This document shows positions 35,654-44,071 of a stretch of DNA of 64,000 bases, one piece after another. Below the pieces are notes generated by a model. That model was not told where the DNA came from. It did no database searches and saw only the letters and a program-made list of their open reading frames with translations. Origin of the DNA: Humibacillus sp. DSM 29435 (GTDB taxonomy: Bacteria; Actinomycetota; Actinomycetes; Actinomycetales; Dermatophilaceae); the NCBI RefSeq assembly GCF_001758225.1, contig NZ_MAST01000023.1, forward strand, positions 124,001 through 188,000, in the 5' to 3' direction. Each line of letters begins with the position of its first letter. Position 1 is the stretch's first letter. The position numbers and the translations under genes are program-made.

Positions 35654-35729
35654 GGCCAGATAGCTCAGTTGGTAGAGCGTTCGACTGAAAATCGAAAGGT
35701 CGGCGGTTCGACCCCGTCTCTGGCCACCA
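35654..35729 (+). tRNA. tRNA-Phe (GAA)
   Basis: 76 nt with encoded CCA. Acceptor GGCCAGA/TCTGGCC, anticodon stem TTCGA/TCGAA around CTGAAAA, T-arm GGCGG-TTCGACC-CCGTC. It borders the accessory region and could be its insertion site, though I see no integrase gene. Confidence 0.97.
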
Positions 35730-35733
35730 CCAC

Positions 35734-35769
35734 GAAGCCGCAGGTCACGCCTTTGTGACCTGCGGCTTC
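35734..35769 (+). terminator. Strong terminator behind tRNA-Phe
   Basis: Perfect 15-base arms GAAGCCGCAGGTCAC and GTGACCTGCGGCTTC around GCCTTT, then ACTTTCT. Confidence 0.93.
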
Positions 35770-35780
35770 ACTTTCTATAG

Positions 35781-35855
35781 TCGACGTGGCTGCGCAAGCA
35801 CGAGCAGTCGATCAAAGATGGTTACGCCACGTACGAGTCCTCAAGGGGGGCCTAA
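35781..35855 (+). pseudogene. Possible 24-codon gene remnant
   Basis: An open stretch without a start codon reads STWLRKHEQSIKDGYATYES and stops at 35853-35855; an in-frame stop precedes it. It has a protein-like composition, as if the C-terminal end of a lost gene remained beside the tRNA. Weakly supported. Confidence 0.3.
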
Positions 35856-35934
35856 AGCTCTTGCCGCCAGCACAGCGCGCAACGGATCTCTTTTGAACTA
35901 GCAGACGTCGGCGTTTCGGGCTGAGAGCCTAGCT

Positions 35935-36570
35935 GTGCCACGCTTCGTCCTTGTGCCGCCCCAACCCCCTCCCGCCCCTCGGCTGTCGTTGCTGGTCGTC
36001 GCGAGCAATCCGCCCACCACGTCCGGCCTGAGAACCATGAACCGGGTGGAGATGGCTCGTCGTGTTCTGGGTTTCGAGGCAGCCCTTGTCGTCAACCTCT
36101 TCGGGTTGCCCACCTACCGAACGAGTGCCATTAGCGACGCCGGCGCTTTAGCAGAAGGGTGGGAGCAGGCGCGAGTTGACATCGTTTCGGGGCTGCAAAG
36201 GGCTGACGGTGTCCTTCTGGCCTACGGGTTGAGCAAGCCGACGGGCGTCGCTAGACGCCACCACGACGAACAGGTGGCCTGGCTCGAGCGCGGTCTCTTG
36301 AGGGCGCGATTTCCTGTCTGGTGGGTAGGAGGTGCCCCCCGGCATCCGTCCCGCTGGCAGCGGTACACCTATCGAGAGCACCCCAGCCTTCCCTTTCCCG
36401 AGGCTCTCGGTCTTTCCTTGCAACCCAGGGAGGCTGCGAACCCAGCGGTCGCCTCAGTCGAACCGGTCGAAGACGTCCTCTTGGCTGACCTCAAGGTCAC
36501 GTCGCAACTGGTCGATGAGGGCAGCCCACTGAGCAGGGGCGACACTAGCCCGGATCTGGTCGGCCACTGA
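35935..36570 (+). CDS. DUF1643 family protein
   Basis: 211 aa from GTG 35935. The segments LLVVASNPPTTSG, AALVVNLFGLPTYRTSAI and GVLLAYGLSK follow the DUF1643 pattern (NPS/P motif, VVNLF, then a strand ending in Gly). The family is common in phage and defence islands; function unknown. The last ~40 residues lie antisense to the end of the next gene (117-base tail-to-tail overlap) and are unlike the family, so the natural C-terminus was probably lost at a recombination junction. Confidence 0.75.
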   Translation: MPRFVLVPPQPPPAPRLSLLVVASNPPTTSGLRTMNRVEMARRVLGFEAALVVNLFGLPTYRTSAISDAGALAEGWEQARVDIVSGLQRADGVLLAYGLSKPTGVARRHHDEQVAWLERGLLRARFPVWWVGGAPRHPSRWQRYTYREHPSLPFPEALGLSLQPREAANPAVASVEPVEDVLLADLKVTSQLVDEGSPLSRGDTSPDLVGH

Positions 36571-38769
36571 GGCAGCCGCTGCGCGAACCAGCACCGATCC
36601 GAGATCCGGGGCCCTTCGTCCTGATGGCTCGGTGGCCGTTTCCGGGGGCGAGTGCCGAACCCTCGAAGACGCGTCGACGTCAGTAACCCCCGGCGTGGCC
36701 GCGATGTCTTCTCCTTCGGCGGGAGGCGTGTCCACTGTCCGCACAGCGAGCCGTGAGGGGGGCACCTCCGACTCCACGGTGGCGGGAAGTGGCATCGCAA
36801 CCCCGTCATGGACCACCGTCAGGTACTTGGTGGTGCGCGTGAGGGCAACGTAGAGCATTCGATACCCACGCTCCGCCTCCTGCACGACGCCCGTGGGGTC
36901 GACGACCACGACGGCATCGAACTCCAAACCCTTGGACTCACGAGGGGTCGACAAGTTGATCGACTTGTCCAAGTTGCCGGCTCTGACGTCTGCCCAGCTG
37001 ATGTCACGGTTTCTGAACTCGGTGATGATCTCGTCGCGCAGATGTTCCGGGGCGATCAAGCCGACGAACCGACCGCTGCCGGCGTGCTGACTGGCAGCTG
37101 AAACCGCCTGAGCCGCTAGTCCGTCTGAGGGCACCTCGATGAGGTCCGGCTCTGCCGGACCGTCGCGCACCACTCTGGGGGCGGACACCTCGGGAGCTGC
37201 GTAGGGGAGGAGCTCGGCGGCGAACTCGTACACTTGTCGGGGCACCCGGTAGCCCAACGTCAACTCGGCTGTTTCGACTTCTGCGTCGCCCGATAGATTG
37301 GCAGCGAGGTCTTCCCAAGAGTCTCGAGCCCACGCACCCGTGGACTGTGCCAGGTCTCCTACGACTGTCATCGATCCAGTCCGCGACCGGCGCTTGATAC
37401 TGCGGAGCTGAAGTGGCGACAGATCCTGTGCTTCGTCGACGATGATGTGGGCGAAGGTTGGCCCACGCCCGTTGATGAGTTCGTCGAGTTCATCGAGCAG
37501 GGCGACATCTGAGTCACTCCACCGCTGGTCCGATACTTTCTCCGAGGGCGATCGCTGGAGGCGGTTGACATCTGCTGCTGTGAACTCTTCCCCCGCCGCT
37601 GAGAGTAGTCGGTCTCGCGACCCGAGGAGATCACGCAGGGAGGACTGCGGCGTTAGGGAGGGCCACACCCGCTCCACGGCATTGTCGATTGCCTGTGAAG
37701 ACGGCTGCGGCCCACGGGGCGCTCGGAGGACTGCTTGGGTGGTGAGGAAGGCACGAAAGCCCTGCCGTCCCGCGTTGTAGTTCGACTGTCGCATCTGCTT
37801 GGCGAGCTCTGCCTCGACCTCGTCACGGTTGAAGACAGGAACACCGGTGCCGGTGCCCACCTCAAGGGTCCGGGCTCGCTCTGGGAAGCGCACCCGTTGC
37901 CAGAGCCCGGTTCGCAACAGGCGAGCCATCCGCAGTTCACCCTTCATGCGGGCAAGCGTGGTCGACTCCGCGAGGGCGTGGCTGCCTTGAGGTCCCAGAT
38001 TTCGGAGGTCTCGGTAGGAGACGTCCCCATCGCCGAGGCCAGGAAGCACCGCCTTGATGTAGCGGGTGAAGGTGGGATTGGGGCCGACGACAAGGCAATC
38101 CTGTGGCGCCAAGGTGTCCTGGTGGTTGAAAAGCAGCCAAGAGATGCGGTGGAGGGCAAGGGCGGTCTTGCCGGTCCCCGGGCCTCCCTGGATGAGGAGC
38201 AAACGGTCCAAGGGCTTACGGATGAGCTGGTCCTGCGAGGCGTGAATCGTCTTGACGATGTCGCGCATCTCGCCCGTGCGGTCAGCATCGAGATCCTTCA
38301 AGACGGCGTCGTCAACGCCCCACTGCTCAGCGCCCGTAAGTTCTTCGAGACGTGCCGCGATGTCGGCAAAGACGACGTCGTCGAAGTCTTTGACCCTGTT
38401 TCGATCGGTGAGGAAGGTGCGTTTGCGCGACAGGCCGAGCGCGTCTTGAACGGTGGCTTGGTAGAACCGTTCTGCGGCAGGAGCCTGCCAGTTGATGACG
38501 AGCAGGTCGCGGTCATCGGTGGAGATCACGTGGTTTCCGATGTACATCGGTTCGCCATCGAGATCGAAGCGTCCGAAGGCCACGGCGTCGTCGGTACCGC
38601 CGAGCTTCTCGAGCTCCTTGTTGGCCGCCCGCCCCACCGCGGCCATCCCCTTGTTGTTACCGCCCGCGGCGAGGTGGGCGCCCTTGAGGTTCTGCCGCTT
38701 GCGCTCCCGCGCCTCCCATGCCGTGTCGAAATAGTTCTGTTCTTTCTTGATCTCCGCAGCCTTGGCCAC
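36454..38769 (-). CDS. HelD/UvrD-like superfamily 1 ATPase
   Basis: 771 aa. N-terminal coiled coil and HelD start (KKEQNYFDTAWEARERKRQNL), then FGRFDLDGEPMYIGNH and VINWQAPAAERFYQAT, which are HelD signatures. Walker A QGGPGTGKTALALHR near residue 195, Walker B HIIVDEAQDLSPLQ near 445, and a late YVALTRTTKYLTVVHDG motif. HelD proteins pull stalled RNA polymerase off DNA; some actinobacterial ones give rifampicin tolerance. It follows the coiled-coil gene by 86 bases on the same strand and may be part of the operon or just next to it. Confidence 0.88.
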   Translation of the reverse strand: MAKAAEIKKEQNYFDTAWEARERKRQNLKGAHLAAGGNNKGMAAVGRAANKELEKLGGTDDAVAFGRFDLDGEPMYIGNHVISTDDRDLLVINWQAPAAERFYQATVQDALGLSRKRTFLTDRNRVKDFDDVVFADIAARLEELTGAEQWGVDDAVLKDLDADRTGEMRDIVKTIHASQDQLIRKPLDRLLLIQGGPGTGKTALALHRISWLLFNHQDTLAPQDCLVVGPNPTFTRYIKAVLPGLGDGDVSYRDLRNLGPQGSHALAESTTLARMKGELRMARLLRTGLWQRVRFPERARTLEVGTGTGVPVFNRDEVEAELAKQMRQSNYNAGRQGFRAFLTTQAVLRAPRGPQPSSQAIDNAVERVWPSLTPQSSLRDLLGSRDRLLSAAGEEFTAADVNRLQRSPSEKVSDQRWSDSDVALLDELDELINGRGPTFAHIIVDEAQDLSPLQLRSIKRRSRTGSMTVVGDLAQSTGAWARDSWEDLAANLSGDAEVETAELTLGYRVPRQVYEFAAELLPYAAPEVSAPRVVRDGPAEPDLIEVPSDGLAAQAVSAASQHAGSGRFVGLIAPEHLRDEIITEFRNRDISWADVRAGNLDKSINLSTPRESKGLEFDAVVVVDPTGVVQEAERGYRMLYVALTRTTKYLTVVHDGVAMPLPATVESEVPPSRLAVRTVDTPPAEGEDIAATPGVTDVDASSRVRHSPPETATEPSGRRAPDLGSVLVRAAAASVADQIRASVAPAQWAALIDQLRRDLEVSQEDVFDRFD

Positions 38770-38855
38770 TCAAACTCTCCCTGTCATCGCCATCTTTGAC
38801 GCCACCCTAAGGCGGTGCGCCGACACCGCCTCCCTTTTCCGGGCGGGCAGGCCTC

Positions 38856-40733
38856 TTAGTTTGACTGTGTGTTGGTCAGATGCCGTCCTAAATAACCGAG
38901 ATAGATCTTGCCGCTGGCCGGCAGATCGTCGAAATAGTAGAGGCGGGGGCTGAACATCCCGATGCGGGCCAGTTTGAAATGCGCCGTCATGGTCTTGCGT
39001 CCCGTAGCGTCGACTGAACTCGGCACGGGGAAGCTTCGCTCGCTTCCGAAGCGGCGCATGGTGACCCCCGTCTCCGTCATCCCATGCTTTCCGGGGCTGA
39101 TGCCGTCGTAGCCGGACGGACGGTGTCGCAAGTAGTGGTCGACGCCGTTCGAGCAGGCCCCCGCAGCCTTGGCGCGGGCGTACTCCTTCAATGAAATGCA
39201 GGAGTCCCACGCTGTTCTCGCGGCCAACTGAAGGACGTCGACCTCATCCACGGCAGAGACGTCGTCGACGTCCCCGGTGAAAACGATGACTCCCGCTGCG
39301 AGGTCCTCGAGGCGCTCGACCACTTCCAGGCAGGACGTGGGGTAGTCGGTGGCGGCAACATCAGGCTGAGCCACGGCCCCTTCGTAGTCCTCGAGGCTGC
39401 GCAAACGGTCGCGCAGCCATTGACTCTCTGACCGGGCACCGTCCAGTTCCTGCTGGAGGCTGGCCTGCTCCAAGGAGTCGTCGTCTAAAAGATTGGCGGC
39501 CAAGCGCAGCTTGTCTTCGAGCTCCTCCGACTTCGCCGACTGCTCCTTGATCCGGAGACTGGCCCGTTGCACCTGCTCGGTGAGCTCGCCTCGGAGAACC
39601 AGCAGTCTTTCCACGGCCTCCGTCACGGTCTCAGGCGTGACGGTGGAGAGACCGAGGCGTCCACCCAGAAGCGCGAGGCCGTGAACGAGTTCGGGCCGGG
39701 CCTCGAGCTGTGTCTCTGACAGGTCCGTCTTCGCGCTGGGAGGAGCGTCGGCGACCTGGGACGTAGTGACTGGTTCGGCCGACGGCTCGACAATCGGGTC
39801 AACTGCCGCCGACTGAGCTTCTGGCTGACGCTGGAGGTGCTCGAGGAGACGTCTGGTCTCGTCGCGCTCCAGGACACGACGAACGTGCACCGCCTCTGCT
39901 GGTTCCGGCCGCTGTGAGGCCTGGAGGCGGGCTACATTCGCGAGGAGGCTGCGCAGCCGCCCATCACTTTCGTTGGCGAGGGTCGCAGTCGTGAGATAGC
40001 GGTGCCGACGACTGTCCACGGCGCTGCTGGGGTCAAGACCGGGGTAGTAGGTGCGCACTGTCCACGGCGCCACGGCATGAAAATGGAGTCGCTCCCCGAG
40101 GGCATACGTCGCTTGTGGCGTGAGCACAATGCTCTGAGCCAGGCCGTAGACTTCACGGGTCCACTTGGGGATGCGTTCGCGGAAGGCCTGGAAGAGGCCC
40201 GGGTCCGGACCCGTGCCCGCCACGAGCACCAGGCCATGGCGGTCGCGGTCTTGGAGGAGGTCCACGAGCTGGTCCAGTTCGCCGACGTCCCACAACTTGA
40301 CGTCGTTCTTGAGCTGCAACGACGCGTCACTGAGGTCGAGCGACGCCATGAGGCTCTTCGCCAGCCGCGGCACCGCCACCATACGGCCCTCGGCGTTCCT
40401 CACTGCGAGGTGAATCCAGCCGGCATCTGAGGCAAGGAGATCTGTCGTCCACGTGCCAGTCGCCTGGTCGCTCTCGATCAGGCGGGCGCGGAGGACGGCT
40501 TGGTCGCCGTCCTGCGCCCTCTGCAGCGACGCGGCCTTTCCCTCTGACGACCACTCTCCCGTGTCCCCGTGGGCGCCGAGGCCTTTGCTCTCGAGCCACG
40601 ACGAGAAGCACTCCTCCACCGCGGCCACCACAGCCGTCGCGTCGCTCGCCCGCATGAAGGCGCTGTAGTTCTTCGACCCACGGCGAGCAGCATCGACGCG
40701 CAGCGGCGCCGGCCCGCGAAGGATTTCGCTCAT
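38856..40733 (-). CDS. Uncharacterised coiled-coil protein of the defence operon
   Basis: 625 aa; not recognised. Residues about 1-260 are a mixed globular part (WDVGELDQLVDLLQDRDR, WTREVYGLAQSIVLTP). Residues about 350-455 form a long coiled coil (RGELTEQVQRASLRIKEQSA and on). The last 110 residues are a compact domain ending SPRLYYFDD...GKIYLGYLGRHLTN, a pattern I associate loosely with other defence-island proteins. It starts 2 bases after the DUF499 stop, so it is tightly in the operon, and is probably a structural or sensing subunit. Confidence 0.85.
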   Translation of the reverse strand: MSEILRGPAPLRVDAARRGSKNYSAFMRASDATAVVAAVEECFSSWLESKGLGAHGDTGEWSSEGKAASLQRAQDGDQAVLRARLIESDQATGTWTTDLLASDAGWIHLAVRNAEGRMVAVPRLAKSLMASLDLSDASLQLKNDVKLWDVGELDQLVDLLQDRDRHGLVLVAGTGPDPGLFQAFRERIPKWTREVYGLAQSIVLTPQATYALGERLHFHAVAPWTVRTYYPGLDPSSAVDSRRHRYLTTATLANESDGRLRSLLANVARLQASQRPEPAEAVHVRRVLERDETRRLLEHLQRQPEAQSAAVDPIVEPSAEPVTTSQVADAPPSAKTDLSETQLEARPELVHGLALLGGRLGLSTVTPETVTEAVERLLVLRGELTEQVQRASLRIKEQSAKSEELEDKLRLAANLLDDDSLEQASLQQELDGARSESQWLRDRLRSLEDYEGAVAQPDVAATDYPTSCLEVVERLEDLAAGVIVFTGDVDDVSAVDEVDVLQLAARTAWDSCISLKEYARAKAAGACSNGVDHYLRHRPSGYDGISPGKHGMTETGVTMRRFGSERSFPVPSSVDATGRKTMTAHFKLARIGMFSPRLYYFDDLPASGKIYLGYLGRHLTNTQSN

Positions 40734-40735
40734 GC

Positions 40736-43700
40736 TCAGGCGTCCTCGAAGCCGGACTGGTCAAACTTTAGGGTCTTGGCGTTCTCCGAGACCGTCCTCA
40801 CCTTGCTCTCGTCAAAGCCGGAGGCCTGGGTCGCTTCGATCTCGAGCGTGACCCGCAGGGTGGCGCCGGGGGTCCCGGCCAGATGGCTGAGGATCTCGTC
40901 GGTGATCTTCTTGAAGTCCTTGGCGTAGGCGTCCGCGCTCAGCTCTTTGGTGCCGAAGAAGCGAGTCTTGCGGGGCTTGGGGGTGGGCCCAGGCTCTGGC
41001 CTGGGAGGCGTGTCGGGCGCGGGTGAGATGACGGGAACATTGGGGTCATTCGGGATCTCGGGCTGCTCTTTTCGGCGCTGCTCAAGCGCGACGGGCGGCT
41101 TGACGATGAGGGTCGAGTCGCGGATCCCGCTCAGGAAGTCTTCGCGGGGTAACACGAGACCGCGGTAGCGGCTGGTCCCGTCCGCTTGCTTCTCGTAGCT
41201 GTCCGCCAGGGCGAAGCCGTCCCGCTCCCAGAGTAGGGGCGCATTGAGGAGCCCCTCGTTGAGCACGCTTCGGTCGCGGAGCCGAGGCATGTAGGCGTAG
41301 GCGGCATAGAGTTTCCAAAGGTCGCCGACCGCTACATGTCCACTCTCCCAAAGCGACTTGGCCGTGGTGTCGAGCTGGAGGCGAATGGCAGCGGCGGCCT
41401 GCTGCGTCGTCAAAGCGCCGTCGTTGCCGAGTCGTTTCGAGACGCGCTCAGCCAAGGCGGGGGCCTGCCCTTCGACCTTCGTCGCCTTGATAACGACCGG
41501 CTGCCCGTCAGGAACCAAGGCCCACTGGTAGGTACCGAGCAACCGGGCCTGGGCCGTCTCGTTCGCCTGCTTCTGCTTGTCGATCGCCTGGTTCTTCTGG
41601 TTCTGGGTGAGGTCGAGCTCGTCCTGTTTCGCGAGCACATCCGACCAGCCGAGGTACTCCCTCACCACACTGTCCAGCTCGGAGAGACGGTCCTCGTCGG
41701 CCGCCAGAAAGACGAGCATGTTGCGGTTGGCTCGGTTGGCCGCGCCGCGGTTCTCGGTGGCTCGCTGGGCGAACACCATCGCGGTCGAGTCAGGACTGTT
41801 GCGTTTGTGCGAGGTCTTGGGGTGCAGGATGACGAGGCGCGCTTCGTCGGTATCAGGCAGGTCGCCGTTGTCTTCTGGGCAGACGTGCACTCCGGCGAAG
41901 TCGCCGCGAGTGCGACCCTGAACGGCGAGGCGTCGAACGATCTCGGCCCAGACATCTTCGGGATGCAACCGGTCGGCCTGGTCCTTGGCCCGGCGCGAGA
42001 TATTAGCCTGCAAGTCGTACCAGTACTTGCCAGAGCCAGAGTAGAAGTAGGTGGCTTTATCACCGAGCTGGGCCAGTGCTGAGTGAAAGTTGCCGGGTAC
42101 GTCACCGGGCACGGCCGTGCCGAGAAACACCCGTTGGGACTCGAGCCCTTTGTGGGCTGAACCGATCGTTGGAGCTGCGCCGAAGAACACCGTGCGGGCG
42201 AGTCGCTTGGTCAGGGACCGTTGACCGAAGAGCGGTTTGTCCTTGTCGATCTTGGCCGGCTCAGAGTTGGCGCCGTCGACGTCGGCGTCGATGATCGCCT
42301 TCCACCGGTCTTCGAGGTAGCCGGTAATCTCTGAGTTGACCGAGCTCTCCGCCAAGGGGATCGACGCCGGCATAATGAGGGGCGACTGGTCCTCTCCAAC
42401 CCAGAGGGCGTGGATGATCTTGTTCATCAAACGGAGGACGCCGCGGGTGCGCTGGAAGCGCTCGAGGGTCGACCAGTCCTCGTAGAGGCGGTCGAAGAGC
42501 TCGGGGTGGATCGGGTAGGTCTGTTTGATGCGCTCCTCGTAGGCGGTGTCACGGGCCTCCCGAGGAAAGTCTGCTGAGTGCTTGCGGTAATACTCCACGA
42601 ACGCTTTCGACGTCGCGCCGATCGCCGCGAGCGCAGCGGCATCCGGCGTGGTGAAGAGGCGTTGTCGCACGATGTGGTAAGCCTCGTCGGAGGAGGCGGG
42701 TCGCCACTGGTCTGCGACACGGCGCACCACGTTCTGCAGGCGCTTGAGCGCCTCCAGCCCGTTGGAGCCACCGACCTCCTCGGCGTTCCCAGCCACGATT
42801 CGCGAGTCGTCGCCGCTCTCGGAGGCGGGTATGGAAATCGCCAACAGGATGCCGGACGTGCCCTTGGCCGCCTCGGTCAACGACTGGGCAAAGGTGAACT
42901 GGTCATCGAACGTCCCGCCCGCCAGGTCCTCGCGGCCGAGCAGACTGCGGGCGTAGGCCACCCACTCGTCGATGAGGATGACCGCCGGCGCGTAAGCCGC
43001 CAACAGTGCGTGCAACGCCTGACCAGGGGGAGTGCGGTCGTGGTCGGCCTTGGCCACCAGGGCGTACCCCTCGTCACCGCCCAGCTGCCAGGCAAGCTCA
43101 CCCCACAGCGTGTTGATGTGGGTCGCGCCGTGGTCGAAGCCAGACGTGGCGGTGTGGTTGCCGACGATGGCGACCTGACCCACCTTGGCCGGCAGGGTGT
43201 CGTAGCCGCCGCCACTCAGCAAGTCCTGGAGTTCTTGAGGCAGATCTCCTAGGGGGCAGCCGCTCGCCAAGTGCCAGAGGGCCAGCATGGAGTGCGTCTT
43301 GCCGCCACCGAAGTTGGTCTGAAGGTTGATCACCGGTGACGCGTTGTCGTCACCGGAGAGTCGTCGCACCGCCCCGGTGAGAAGGTCACGCAGCCCGGCA
43401 GTCAGGTACGTGCGAGAGAAGAACTCGACAGGGTCGGCGTAGTCCTTCGGCGCGTCCTTGCTCACCGCCACTTTGTAGAGATCGGCCGCGAACTCAGCGG
43501 CCTGGAAGTTGCCCATGGCCACGTCATCATGCGGGCGTAGGACCTCCCGCCACGGCTTCACCCCCGGCGACGACGGGTTGTCGACATCGTCCTTAACGCT
43601 GCGGCGATCCTGTTTGGCCGCGCTCACCCGGCGCAGGTCGAGTCGGATCTTCTCCACCGCGGCGGCAGCTTCCGGCGCCCCGATGACGGTCAGGAACCGC

Positions 43701-44071
43701 TCAGCCGTGTCGAGCGCGCGGTAGGCATCGTCGTCGGTAAAGCTGCGGTTGTGGGCCCAGTCGTTACGGGTGTCGCGCAGCTCGTTGGCAAAGCCCTGTT
43801 GGGCGCGGCCCAGCCTGGCGCTGAAGGGATACCAGCCGGGCTTCAGCTTGTGAGGAATGTTCTCGGTGAGCATCCGCAGCTGTACTTGCGGGTCGAGGGC
43901 GTCGTACTGCTTGCCGATGATGCCTTTGCCGGCATCGACGGCCGCCACCAGCGACGTCCACGACTGGCCCGGCTCGATACCCGGCGCGATCGTTTCGACC
44001 AGAAAAGCGTCGACCGGTGGTGCCATCAGGTCGAACAATCTGCCGATGCGTTCCTTGTTGCTGGTTGCCAT
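40736..44071 (-). CDS. DUF499 ATPase with N-terminal Swt1-like HEPN domain
   Basis: 1111 aa. Residues 1-130 look like a Swt1-type HEPN domain with R102-N-D-W-A-H107, the HEPN R-x4-H ribonuclease motif. Walker A NFGGGKTHSML is near residue 253, Walker B PAVILIDEWVAYAR near 365, with the DUF499/COG1483 ATPase body following. The C-terminus (residues 990-1111) is a Pro-rich linker and a small alpha/beta domain. The start shares one base with the DUF262 stop (TGATG), so translation is coupled. Likely the ATPase of a helicase-methylase-ATPase defence system. Confidence 0.92.
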   Translation of the reverse strand: MATSNKERIGRLFDLMAPPVDAFLVETIAPGIEPGQSWTSLVAAVDAGKGIIGKQYDALDPQVQLRMLTENIPHKLKPGWYPFSARLGRAQQGFANELRDTRNDWAHNRSFTDDDAYRALDTAERFLTVIGAPEAAAAVEKIRLDLRRVSAAKQDRRSVKDDVDNPSSPGVKPWREVLRPHDDVAMGNFQAAEFAADLYKVAVSKDAPKDYADPVEFFSRTYLTAGLRDLLTGAVRRLSGDDNASPVINLQTNFGGGKTHSMLALWHLASGCPLGDLPQELQDLLSGGGYDTLPAKVGQVAIVGNHTATSGFDHGATHINTLWGELAWQLGGDEGYALVAKADHDRTPPGQALHALLAAYAPAVILIDEWVAYARSLLGREDLAGGTFDDQFTFAQSLTEAAKGTSGILLAISIPASESGDDSRIVAGNAEEVGGSNGLEALKRLQNVVRRVADQWRPASSDEAYHIVRQRLFTTPDAAALAAIGATSKAFVEYYRKHSADFPREARDTAYEERIKQTYPIHPELFDRLYEDWSTLERFQRTRGVLRLMNKIIHALWVGEDQSPLIMPASIPLAESSVNSEITGYLEDRWKAIIDADVDGANSEPAKIDKDKPLFGQRSLTKRLARTVFFGAAPTIGSAHKGLESQRVFLGTAVPGDVPGNFHSALAQLGDKATYFYSGSGKYWYDLQANISRRAKDQADRLHPEDVWAEIVRRLAVQGRTRGDFAGVHVCPEDNGDLPDTDEARLVILHPKTSHKRNSPDSTAMVFAQRATENRGAANRANRNMLVFLAADEDRLSELDSVVREYLGWSDVLAKQDELDLTQNQKNQAIDKQKQANETAQARLLGTYQWALVPDGQPVVIKATKVEGQAPALAERVSKRLGNDGALTTQQAAAAIRLQLDTTAKSLWESGHVAVGDLWKLYAAYAYMPRLRDRSVLNEGLLNAPLLWERDGFALADSYEKQADGTSRYRGLVLPREDFLSGIRDSTLIVKPPVALEQRRKEQPEIPNDPNVPVISPAPDTPPRPEPGPTPKPRKTRFFGTKELSADAYAKDFKKITDEILSHLAGTPGATLRVTLEIEATQASGFDESKVRTVSENAKTLKFDQSGFEDA

